64,000 nt of DNA, taken from positions 372,001 through 436,000 of the forward strand of contig CAJFCV020000001.1 in NCBI GenBank assembly GCA_904066235.2, given 5' to 3'. Positions 11,443 to 22,031 of the stretch are shown in pieces; position 1 is the stretch's first letter, and every line of letters begins with the position of its first letter. A program made the translations under genes and the position numbers. Origin of the DNA: Bursaphelenchus xylophilus (Eukaryota; Nematoda; Chromadorea; Rhabditida; Aphelenchoididae). The notes beneath the pieces were generated by a model. The model was not told the origin of the DNA and did not search any database. It saw nothing but the letters and a program-made list of their open reading frames with translations.

Positions 11443-11763
11443 GACATTTTACACGATAAAACATGTTTCATCGTATAAAATGATCTCAACAAAAGAAAAA
11501 TTCAAATTTCATAAAACAAAACCTGTATTCAGCTCGTCATAAGTCTTATTTTATTATTTTCGGAACTCCTCATTCATTAGACGACGTTTTATACGATCAA
11601 ACATGTTTCATCGTATAAAATGCCTTAAATGACAAAAAAACTTTATAACAAAATAGAAATCTCAAGACAGGGCTCATTCTCAACCTTATTTTACCATTTT
11701 CGGAACTCCTCATTCATTAGACGACGTTTTATACGATCAAACATGTTTCATCATATAGAATGC
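11443..11763. repeat. TTTTATACGA palindrome run (three copies)
   Basis: Palindromes at 11443-11482, 11583-11623 and 11723-11763 lie at 140-bp spacing. The last two share an identical upstream block (CGGAACTCCTCATTCATTAG), so the true unit here is a tandem repeat of about 140 bp containing one palindrome. Confidence 0.85.
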
Positions 11764-12604
11764 CTGAGCTCATAAAACGAACATTACTTTTTGTATGAAA
11801 ACTTCCGTCCTACTATAATCGCTCGCTATAGTTCGACCTTCGAATATCAGGGGCTCATCCGACCCAGATTTTCCCTTGTTTTACCTACTACAACATCAAA
11901 AACAGACAAACAATGGGGACGGGGACGTGAAAGGCAGGTATATAATATTTAAATTCATTCCCAACCAAATGCATATCGAATATCAATGGGCCTCGAGGAG
12001 GGGAATACGCGTCGAAGAGGCGAAAACCCCAAGAATTCTGGGAACCGGCGCAAGTACAAAATACACGCGAATTGTGAAGAATTGAGTGAACAGTGGGCGT
12101 AAACTGGGTTTTTACCACGTAGTGGGCATCATTAGGAACGATAATACATCAAAATTTGGGGGATTTGCAGGGAGTGCAAAAAATTTGTTACCTAAAATTA
12201 TATTATTTTAGGTGAAAATTGATGTTTTTCGAGTTTAAAACGAGGTAGAATGCTAGATAAATCATAGAAGAGGCAACAAAAGATAGAATAAGACCCATTA
12301 CATAGCTTATAGGCGAAAAAATAAGCGACTTTTCCCACCAAATTCATCAAAAATAAGGTCCGTTAGGCGGAAAAAAGTGGAAATAAACACTATTCAAAAC
12401 CGGAAACGATTTAGACGCCAACAGAAGGTCGACATTGTGCTTTTCCTTATCTGGGGGACAGTTGGAAGACGGAAATTTATGATTTTTGTCTCAAAACAGG
12501 TTTCATCGTATAAAATGTCCAAAATCACTGATTTTCGACCAAAAATTAAAAAAATGGAAATTTTGGTTAAAAATGGTAAATATTACTGGCAATTCAGCCT
12601 TCAA
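11764..12604. other. Gene-free spacer
   Basis: Short open frames only (11876-12085, 12377-12679), unrecognised and without splice support. Confidence 0.35.
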
Positions 12605-12803
12605 TTTTATACGACATCAACTTATTATCCCTTTCAGGACATGTTTCATCGTATAAAATGTCCAAAATTGCCAATTTGAGATCATATACTAAAAAATGGT
12701 AACTTTGGTAAAAACGCATATTACTGCTGGCAATTCAGCCTTCAATTTTATACGACATCAACCCATTTTCCTATTCAGGACATATTTCGTCGTATAAAAA
12801 TGC
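12605..12803. repeat. TTTTATACGAC tandem unit (two copies, split palindrome)
   Basis: Two units of about 140 bp each read CAATTTTATACGACATCAAC, then a short gap, then CATGTTTCATCGTATAAAATG or a variant. The palindrome halves are separated by about 20 bp that do not pair. A further half-copy lies at about 12497-12519. Confidence 0.75.
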
Positions 12804-13729
12804 CAAAAGTTGCGAAATAAGCGCCTAAGCCGCGAGAAAAGTTCGCTGAATAAAATGTTAGACCTGAAAGACCAAATATCCGTCATCCTCTTCCTTATTC
12901 GCCTCACATTGCCCGCTAATCCGTCGAAATTATTCATTGCATTAATTCACTTTTCAAATCCCCCCGTCCTCCACCCGAAATGACAAACGAACGCCATTCG
13001 CAGCGTCGTGCGGAGACTCGTGGTTTCCATGACGACATTCGGAGAGGTTTGGGCCTACATCCGCCCAATGTTTTATATTATTTTAGAGTTGGGGGTTATG
13101 TGGAATGTTTTGGACAGGAAGTGGGGAAAAGTGGAAAAATGAGGGCCAAAGGTCCGGAATCGGTGTGGAGGGTGAAGGAAACAATTATTGAGGGTGTTTT
13201 ATGTTGAGTAAAAGTAAAAAAAGAGGGAAAATTCAAAAAATCCCAAAATTTTACTACAAAAAAAATCATGACATATCAAAAAATTTTTTTTGAAAAAATT
13301 GAAGAACATAGTCTCAGCAATTTTTTTATAATGTTGAAAAAGTTTTGGACCGATTTTTTGAACGAAATTTTTCGATTTAAAAAAATTTTGAAATTTCAAA
13401 ATTTTATCTTAAAATGGGTATGCTTGATTAAAAATTTAAATGCCAATCACACTACTAAAGCGTCTTGCTAAAATTACAGAGCAAATTTTCCCAGAAAAAA
13501 GACTTGAAATTGGCGAAAAATTTTGAAATCCCCTTTCTCCGTGCACTGTGCAAAAAATAAAAAAAAACAAAGTAATCATCTCCATATGTGTGGGATTACC
13601 ATAAGAGCCCTCTAATCTGAACGTGTCAAACGCCCACTATCAAATTGTTCCGGTGGAAATGCGTCGGCAAACAAATTTCGACAAAAAAATGGGAGGTAAA
13701 AAAAGTGAAGTTTACAGTACTATAACTTT
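12804..13729. other. Spacer with a GC-richer island at 12.90-13.17 kb
   Basis: A GC-richer patch at about 12950-13170 contains a 75-codon frame (12980-13207) of unknown meaning. It may be regulatory or a decayed exon. A single dyad GCACTGTGC lies at 13543-13551. Confidence 0.35.
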
Positions 13730-14360
13730 CGACTTTTTTTTCCAAATTCGGCATGAATAATTCATATAGCCCTCAAAACAATCGCTGAAAATTTTAGCCC
13801 GAAATTTGCAAGGGGAGCGGAGATATCCACTGAGGCGAGAGAGTGTGTCAAATGGGGAGACGGTCAGAGAAAAATTTTTTTTTCATGGATTGTGTCAAAA
13901 TGTTTGGTTAAAAATAAAATTTTACGGGTGATATTATAGAATTTTAAGATAGAAAAAATTTTTTGCACAGTGCGGAGATCTCACAAAATTTTTTTGTTCC
14001 GCACGGTGCAGATTTTTATAAAAAAAATTTGCACGGTGCGAAAAATAAAAAAATAGTTTTTTTTGCACGGTGCGAGAAAAATAAATAAATTTCACTGCAC
14101 AGTGCGGAAAACACACGAAATTTTTTTTTGCACAGTGCAGAATTTTAAAATCTAAAATTTTTTGCACAGTGCGGAAATCTCACAAAATTTTTTGTTACGC
14201 ACAGTGCAAATTTTTATGAAAAATGAAAAAATTTTGCACGGTGCGAAAAAAATCAAAGTTTGTTTGCACCGTGCAAAACAAAAAAAATAATTTTTGGCGT
14301 ATATCTTTGCGAAAATTGACCGGAAAAAATTGGTTTTTTAATGAAATATTGTACTCGTCA
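13730..14360 (+). repeat. Family G dispersed repeat, copy b, split by a dyad array
   Basis: The left half (about 13735-13905) has GAGATATCC, GAGAGAG and GGGGAGACGGTCAGAG. The right half (about 14290-14390) has GTATATCTTTGCG, GGAAAAAATTGG and ATATTGTACT. In copies at 4.3 and 41.5 kb the halves are nearly adjacent. Here about 390 bp containing a dyad array separates them. Confidence 0.65.
13965..14274. repeat. YGCACNGTGCR dyad array 3
   Basis: About ten dyads lie between 13965-13973 and 14266-14274, separated by A/T-rich spacers. The array lies inside a family G repeat. Confidence 0.85.
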
Positions 14361-15007
14361 CCCTCAAACAGATAGCTGATTTATCATTTTAAAAATCGCA
14401 AAAAAAATTTTTTTTAATTTTTTTTTAATTTTTTTGGCAGGTTGCGGCCAAAAATCTTGATTTTTTTGCAGAATTTAAGTTGAAAACGCTCCTATGTCTT
14501 TAAAAAATATCTAGATTTAATTTTTCCCCAGATTTGTCAAAATCTAACAGAATTTTTTTTTTTTTTTTGTCTAGCCTTGAGCAAAACCAGTGCATTTGAC
14601 ATCTAAAACAACAAAATGAATAAGGGAAATGACTGATAATTGATTCGACTAAAGACTGAGCTGCTGTAATAGAGGAAAATTGCTTATCAATAAGCTTCTT
14701 GCAAAGAAATATTATTTTGACCTCAAACATCTCAAAAAAAATAAGATTTTAGTCTTTGTTTGCTCCAAAAATAATTTTTTCGGCAGAGAAATGAGAGACG
14801 TGCGCTTTTAATTTCTGGCCCCAAGTCTAACGCCAATTTCCGGTGACACTTCAAATGTCATGTCACAAAGAAATTAAAAAATTTTAACAAGTCGCTAAAA
14901 AAAGAAATTTGAAATTACCGGATGATGCCAAAGTATAGTAAATTTTTGGGCGAAAATTTAATTTGACGGGAGGATATTAGCGGATTTTTTTTTAAATCAA
15001 AAAAATT
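14275..15007. other. Gene-free spacer
   Basis: Right half of the family G repeat, then A/T-rich sequence. The left border of the next array (ACGGGAGGATATTA at about 14965) resembles that of array 3 (ACGGGTGATATTA at about 13923). Confidence 0.4.
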
Positions 15008-15550
15008 GCACGGTGCAAAAAAATAAAGAAATTTTTTTTTGCACAGTGCAGATTTTTAAAAAAATTTTGCACGGTGCAAAGAAATAAAAAAAAATTTTTC
15101 GCACGGCGCGAGAAAAAAAAGTAAATTTGATTGCACAGTGCGGAAATCTCACAATTTTTTTCTGCATAGCGCAGAATTTTTCTTTTGAAAAAAATTTGCA
15201 CAGTGCAAGGAAAAGTAAATTTGATTGCACTGTGCGGTTTTTCCAAAAAAAATTTGCACGGTGCGACAAAAATCAAAAATCTTTAGCTGCACAGTGCGGA
15301 AATCTCAAAAAAATTATTTTTTTGCACTGTGCGAGAAAAAAAGTAAATTTGATTGCACAGTGCGGAAATCACGCAAAAATTTTTTCTGCACAGTGCAGAA
15401 TTTTTCCTTTGAAAAAAATTTGCACAGTGCGAGAAAAAAATAAATTTGATTGCACAGTGCGGAAATCTCAAAAAAAATTTTTTTGCACTGTGCAAAAAAA
15501 CAAAATTTGATTGCACGGTGCAGAAATCCAAAAATTTTTCTGCACTGTGC
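15008..15550. repeat. YGCACNGTGCR dyad array 4 (most regular)
   Basis: Eighteen dyads start at about 15008, 15041, 15069, 15102, 15133, 15164, 15199, 15226, 15257, 15291, 15323, 15354, 15388, 15422, 15452, 15485, 15515 and 15542. Neighbour distances are 27-35 bp, mean about 31.4. Two members are degenerate (GCACGGCGC and GCATAGCGC). Confidence 0.9.
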
Positions 15551-17335
15551 ACCAAAAATTTTTAGGCTCTAATTTCGTCTAAAAATCCCTCAACTAAACT
15601 TTAATTCGCCTGTTTCGGCGTTGCGCGCTATAAAACGAATCCGAAGAAAGGAAGGGAGAGGCATCTCCACACTTTTTCCTTTCTCACCTTCAAAAAGGGC
15701 ACAAAAAGAAAAGTTTTTTTTCTATTCCTCTCAATGGGTTGGCAGCTGAGACGGACGTGTCAAAGGGAGCTGAAATCTCCAAAAAATACGCTTTTTTCTG
15801 CTTTTTGTAAAAATTGAAGAGATTGTAAATAGTCGCTGGAAAATTTTTTTGAAAAACAGACCATTCGAGAAGTGGGAAATAGAAAACAAAAGTGGAAAGG
15901 GTCAAAGTAAACGATTTTTTGGGGAAAATCAAAAAAAAAATAAAAATAAAAATTAATAAAAATTTTTAAAAATTTTAAAAATATTTTAAAAATAGTTCAA
16001 TTTTTTCAAAAAAAATTCAAAAAAATATATTATATTTTTTTAAAAAAATATGTTTTATTTCAAATTTCAAAAAAAAAATAAATTTTTTAAAATTTTTCAA
16101 AATTTTTAAAAAAATTTCGGATCCAAAAGTCCTTCAAAACATTTCGAAAATAAAAGAAAAAATGCATCGGAAGATTCGGATTCCCAGATGCGATAAGATC
16201 AGGACAACAATGAAGGCCGAGCGCAAAGAAGGGTCGGGGGACAAATAAATTCCTCCCTTTTTTACAATGACTCATAAGAAAAGGGGGTTTATTTGGCAAC
16301 AACTACCTATTTTTGCAAAGGAAAAGAAAATAAATTTCGTAATAAAAAATTTTTAAAAAAATCTGATTTTTGGGATTTTTTATTTTAAAAAATGAGAAAA
16401 ATCAGAAAAAAAAATTAATTTTTTTTTTGATTTTTGGAAATTTTTTTAAATGAAAAAAATAAAAATAATAATTTTCCGATTTTTGAGTTTTTTATTTTAA
16501 AAATAGAAAAAAATCGGAAAAAGAAACCAAATTTTTTAAAGTAATTTTCCGATCTTTTGATTTTGTTTTTTTTATTTCAAAAATCAGAAAAAAAAATTTA
16601 AAAAGAATTTTGTCTTTTTCTATTTTTTTATTTTTAAATATCGCAAAAAATAATAAAAAAAATATAAACAGTATAAATCAATTCCTAAACCAAAAAAACG
16701 CTCCAAAACCCCCGAATTCTCCTCAAAAATAGATAATTCTCCCCAAACCCGCCTATTTTTCCCTATTATCTCACCTAGACCCCTTGCAGGCTCGTTTCCT
16801 CGGCTTATCAGCTCGATCTTGTTCCAGTTTGCATTTAGTTTCCTTTCGAAAAAAGAAAAAGAAAGGTAAAATGAAGTCAAAATTCGAGCAAACCCCTTTC
16901 AGTCGGCTCTAAAGTTTAGTTAATCCAATTGAGTGTGCGGGAAAAGTGAGTGAACGGTTTCGTAATACAAAGAACGTCATTACTCACTCAGTAGCAAAAC
17001 AAAGACCTACTCAACTGTTCTGGGAAAATGAGTCAATAGGGATTACTGGAATTATCATAGATTAAGAGGTAAAATTGAGACCAAAAATGATGACAATTCG
17101 ATGTTTTTCGAATTGTAATCACAAAAAGAAGGACAGTAAAATACTCTCTAATAAATATAGAATATATAAACAACCTTTATTCCAATTCTAAAATAAGAAA
17201 ACACCTCGAAAAACCAATTTTTACGGCAATTTTGGCCTAAAATAAGGTAAATTGCGTGCCATCTGGTTCATTCTTCTAATTGCCTATTATGACCCGATAA
17301 TACGCTCTCATTAGGCAATCATAAACAGTATTTAA
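15551..17335. other. Gene-free, very A/T-rich spacer
   Basis: Between about 15.9 and 16.65 kb the sequence is almost only runs of A and T. Minor open frames at 15690-15932 and 16087-16302 (minus) are unsupported. Confidence 0.5.
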
Positions 17336-18258
17336 AGTCACGCGCTGTTGAATTCCCAAAAAATTTCGAGAAAATTGGGAGCTAAAAACATCTGATGACC
17401 TAAAATAATATATGCGAAAAAAGTATTTTCCAAGAATTTTTATTCAACAAAAACTGGTCTTAAAGGATCCTGAAGTCTTCTAATTTAACTTGTAATTCAT
17501 AGTAAACCTCTGTATAACATAGTTTTTTCATAACAAACAATTTTCGAAATTTCTCAAAATTTGATGTTCTGTTTTTAAAGTGATAAAAACCTTCAGAAAA
17601 TATGTTCCCAGCCTGCTCCCGCTATCCCCAATAACAGAACTAATCAGAATTCCACGCAATTTTGAGTATTTCTCCCAAAATATCACGTTAATTAACGTGA
17701 AAACTCTCAAGGCGGCTGGAGTTTTTAATTGCGCATTCAGGTGGAAATACGAAGTCGGTCTTCTGGGTAATTGCTGTGAAAAGAAGAGATGGAAGAGGAT
17801 TTCTACCGAGCGGATGAACATAATGTGGTCAGCGAGGGGTTGCGACAAATTTGTGATATTGTTTTAGGTCATTAGAGGAAAATTCGAAAAAATTGAAAAA
17901 ATTTTGAAATTCAAAAAAATTTAAAATAGAAAAAAAAATTTAGTGGGTTTTTCAGTGATTGTAGAGTATCCTGGAGGCGTTAAAAAAAATTTTTTTTAAT
18001 TTTACATCATTTTAAAAAAATTTTTATTTCAAATTTTGGGAAATTTTTAAAAATGTTTGTTCTAAAAAAAGTTTGTTATACAGGGGTTATTTTCGAATTA
18101 CAAATTGAATTTGAAGCCCTAAGGATCACATAACACCAGTTTTTGTTATACAAAAGTTTTTGGAAAATATTTTTTTAGCCGATATTATTCTAGGTCATCA
18201 GATGTTTTTTGATCCAAATTTTCTCAAAATTTCCGGAGAATTCAGCATCGCGTGACTT
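17336..18258. mobile_element. Inverted-repeat element with 220-bp arms, about 0.92 kb
   Basis: The left arm (17336-17560) and right arm (18036-18258) are imperfect inverted repeats. Shared blocks include GTCACGCG, ACATCTGATGACCTA, AACAAAAACTGGT and CCTGTATAACA. The interior (17561-18035) has frames on both strands, about 95 and 106 codons, that I do not recognise. It looks like a non-autonomous DNA transposon. The target-site duplication is unclear. Confidence 0.7.
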
Positions 18259-18651
18259 GAAATAATGTTCACTATTATCTAATTTAAGTTTATTATTAAA
18301 AAAAAGTAAATATCAATAAGAATTCATCAAGTTACAAGCCAAATTTACCTTATTTTAGATCAATAATGACTTTCCCAAATATTTTTTTAATATGTAATAA
18401 AAAATTTCAAAACCTCAATTCCAATGATTGCACATCGCCAAAAAGGCGGTTTAGAAATGTCTAATAGGCTTAGCGGACCCTCAATCTCTTCTATTTTTAT
18501 GGGGGATCTCGGAGAATTTCCATATTCAGCCGAAGCCATAAAAATGGCTGTTTATGGCTCGAAAAGAGAAAAAAAAGGTTCATAAAGAACATTCATCTTC
18601 CTTTTCCTTTCGCGGGATAGAACCTCCAAATGCTTTAGAGTTGGAGGAATC
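18259..18651. other. Gene-free spacer
   Basis: A/T-rich intergenic sequence without exon or RNA signals that I can support. Confidence 0.4.
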
Positions 18652-19631
18652 GCACTGTGCGGGAAATTTTCTGTCAAAATCGCACGGTGCGATCAAGAAA
18701 AAGTTTCAAAAAATGCACCGTGGAATTAGAAACTGTTTATCAAATTGCACCATGCAGTCAAAATTTTTGTATTTTCGCACTGTGCGGTCAACAAAAAATT
18801 CCAAGAAATTGCACTGTGCAGTCAATAAAAAGTTCCAAAAAATGCACCGTGCAATCAAAAAACTTTTTATAAAACGGCACTGTGCGATAAATTTTTTTGC
18901 AAAATTGCACTGTGCAGTCAACAAAATGCACCAAAAATTGCACTGTGCATTAAAAATTTTTGAAATTTCGCACTGTGCAGATAACCCAAAAAAATGAAAT
19001 TTTTTGTAAAATTGCACTGTGCAGTCAGCAAAAAGCTTCAAAAAACCGCACTGTGCATTAAAAAACTTCTGAAAAAATTGCACTGTGCAGTCAAAAAATC
19101 TTATAAAAATCGCACCGTGCAGTAAAAACTTTTGAAATTTCGCACTGTGCAGATAACCTAAAGTTCCAAAAAATCGCACAGCGCAATAAAAAACTGTCTC
19201 TAAAATTGCACAGAGCAGGTAAATTTTTTTGTAAAATTGCACTGTGCAGTCAAAAAATCTTATAAAAATCGCACCGTGCAGTAAAAGTTTTTGAAATTTC
19301 GCACTGTGCAGATAATCCAAAGTTCCAAAAAATCGCACAGTGCAATAAAAAACTGTCTCTAAAATTGCACAGTGCGGTCAAATTTTTTGTAAAATCGCAC
19401 TGTGCAGTCAAAAAAATCTTCCAAAAAATCGCACTGTGCATTAAAAATTTTTGAAATTTCGCACTGTGCAGATAACCCAAAGTTCCAAAAAATCGCACAG
19501 TGCAATAAAAAACTGTCTCTAAAATTGCACAGTGCAGTTGAATTTTTTGTAAAATCGCACTGTGCAGTCAACAAAAAGCTCTAAAAAACCGCACTGTGCA
19601 TTAAAAAACTTCTTAAAAAACCGCACAGTGC
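18652..19631. repeat. YGCACNGTGCR dyad array 5 (about 1 kb)
   Basis: About thirty dyads. The first eighteen start at 18652, 18682, 18715, 18747, 18777, 18811, 18844, 18877, 18907, 18940, 18970, 19014, 19048, 19080, 19112, 19142, 19176 and 19208. Nearly all steps are 30-34 bp. Spacers repeat in higher-order blocks such as GTCAAAAAATCTTATAAAAA and AGATAACCCAAAGTTCC. Long frames on the minus strand (up to 210 codons) are repeat translations. Confidence 0.9.
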
Positions 19632-20269
19632 AGTAAAATTTTTTGTTTATCTCATGAGCGCTAGACCAAAAATACCACCAAAATATGACAGAATAATCCG
19701 ATATTCCCAATATAGGACGGAAAAACTTTTACATGAAGATCAGAAAGGACCTCTCTCCCTTCCCTTTCTCTAATTGAATCAGCTCCCGAACGCGCGGACT
19801 TTTTCCTGGATTAGGGAGTGGAGAAATAAAATGGGGGGATGTGAAAAACACGGACCCCTCCGTTCGTGTGACCCTCCACCGCAGAGCGAGAGTGGGGGGA
19901 CCGATAATTATTGGAACGAATGTCTGTTTGAATAACAATTTTAGAACAATATTGGGGTAAACATGTTGAATAATAACTGGATTTTCATAAGAAAATGGGT
20001 GTTAAAAAATGTAAAAAATGATTTTAGATAGTAATTTTTGCCTCGAAAATTATGTTTTCGTTATTTTTTTTAATTTTTCTTAACCGCACAGTGCAAAAAA
20101 ATCAGATTTTTCCGCACTGTGCAGTCGCCAAGAATGGCCAAAAATTTCGCTCGCAGCTGCAAAAATAGCTTGTTAAAGCTACTACACGCCCTATATAGGT
20201 CTATAAAAAATTATTTTTCTTGCTTTCATCTTTTTTTGGGTATTTCGACAAAAAAAATTAAAAATAATT
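19632..20269. other. Spacer with an isolated dyad pair
   Basis: Two dyads lie at about 20085-20093 and 20115-20123, about 30 bp apart. A GC-richer patch at 19740-19910 has no recognised gene. Confidence 0.45.
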
Positions 20270-20840
20270 TTTTCGTATAAAATGTCACCCAACCTGCAAA
20301 CATTGAAAAACAGTATCTAGAAGATATAAATGGTACTGTAGGTTTTGAAGGCCATTGGACGCTATTACTTTAGTAGATCCATTATTTTTTCTGAAAAATT
20401 CAAAAAATAATTTTCATCGTATAAAATGTCGCGAACACGAAAAATCGCGGTAAAATTAATAGTAGAGGTAGATGAGGGTCTGAGGGGAGTTTGACATTAT
20501 TTTACAATGCTTTTTTACATTTTTATCCAAAAACGGCTTAAAACAAAATTTTTCGTATAAAATGTCGCCAACCCGAAAAATCGCGGTAAAATAAAAAGTC
20601 ATGGTAGATGAGGGTCTGAGGGGAGTCTGACATTATTTTAGAATGCTTTTTTACATCTTTTACCGAGAACGGCTTCAAACAGAATTGTTCGTATAAAATG
20701 TCGCCAACGCGAAAAATCGCGGTAAAATTAATAGTAATGGTAGATGATAGTCTGAGGGGAGTTTGACATCAAAGAAATGCAAAAAGGAGGTATTTTAGGG
20801 TGCTTTTGAAGAAACAAAATTTTTCGTATAAAATGTCACC
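20270..20840 (+). repeat. Tandem repeat of about 140 bp ending in TTCGTATAAAATGTC
   Basis: Five occurrences of CGTATAAAATGTC, at about 20275, 20418, 20556, 20692 and 20826, head units carrying GAAAAATCGCGGTAAAAT, GGTAGATGAGGGTCTGAGGG and TTTGACATTATTTTA. Spacing is 134-143 bp. Only half of the TTTTATACGA palindrome is present. Confidence 0.8.
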
Positions 20841-21851
20841 AATGTTTTAAAATACGCTTTCTCTCTCTGGGCGTCAAGAATCTCAAGAAAAAACTGTTTG
20901 CAAGCTCTCAAAACATGAAAAAACCCCAAAATCAAAGAATTTATCTTTCAAGAAATCCCCAAAGACATCAATTTAGAGGCTCAAGGACGATGTTTCTCAC
21001 AGTGAGAGGTGGAAAAAACTTGAAAGAATTGGTGAAGAAATGCCGTTCTCACGAGATCAAAGCACCCGGCTCTTCTGCAAAACTCCCAAAAAAAAGGGGC
21101 GTTTGATTGATTTGGGGACGCGAAAAACGTTGAGAACACGGGACACGATGTAGTTTAGAGCGTGTGGAAATTAAGACTGTATATATACTAGGAATAGTTG
21201 TAATAAAAAAAGCGTCCAAAAATCGACGAGAACGAAGAGAACGCGCCCACAAAAAATGAGTCATCCAAAAAATAAAAAATTTGGAAATTCTCCGTCAAAA
21301 AATTGCCTAGAGAATACAGAAACCATCCAAAAAATCACCAGGAATCGTGCTGGCTCCTCTATTTAATTATCAGATCAAAAAAATATAAATTTAGCCTGAG
21401 GGGAAATGTTTATTCGAGGGCTCAGCGAACGGAAAACGGGGTCAAATATTGACAAAAATGCTATAACAAGGTTATGCAATCATCCTGTAGGAAATTTAGA
21501 TCAAATTTGAGGGGAAATTTTTCAAAAAAATCTTTTGAAATTTGAGATTTTTTGGAGAATTTGACATAAAAAATCCAACTTTTTTTCGAAATCCCATGAA
21601 TTGCGGCTGCAAACCGCTCCAAGTGTCACAAAGAATTGGGCGAAATAAACGATTGACGAAGCGAAAAAAGTCGTAAATAGTTGAGAAATTAGTGAAAACC
21701 CAGTCTGAAGGCGTTAATTTGGGCGAATCGATGGGAACTTTTGTTATTTCGTAAAAATCAAACGAAAAAAAGCTGAATGTTCTTATGAAAATTGAACAAG
21801 AAACCGTTACTGTACTGTTCATAACCGGGAAATTTTCATTTTTCAAATTGA
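20841..21851. other. Gene-free spacer
   Basis: Small frames only. The 146-codon minus-strand frame at 21496-21936 runs through repeat sequence and is unrecognised. Confidence 0.35.
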
Positions 21852-22031
21852 GACGTTTTATACTATGAAACATGTTTGATCGTATAACTTGTCTCCCAAT
21901 AGATGTAGAAATTCTAAAACCATAAGCTACGGCCATTATGTGATTTCAAATTTTGCCTTGGGTCATTTTAAGGCATATAATCGAGTTGAGCCATTTTATA
22001 CGACGAAACATGTTTCGTCGTATAAGCTGTC
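21852..22031. repeat. TTTTATACGA palindrome pair
   Basis: Palindromes at 21852-21893 and 21991-22031 are 139 bp apart, with cores AACATGTTT. Same family as 3139-3319. Confidence 0.85.

Noticed and set aside
15008..15550. CRISPR-like array (regular short repeats with about 22-bp spacers)
   Set aside because: The repeat is only 9-11 bp with a free centre, spacers are related low-complexity sequence, and the region is eukaryotic.
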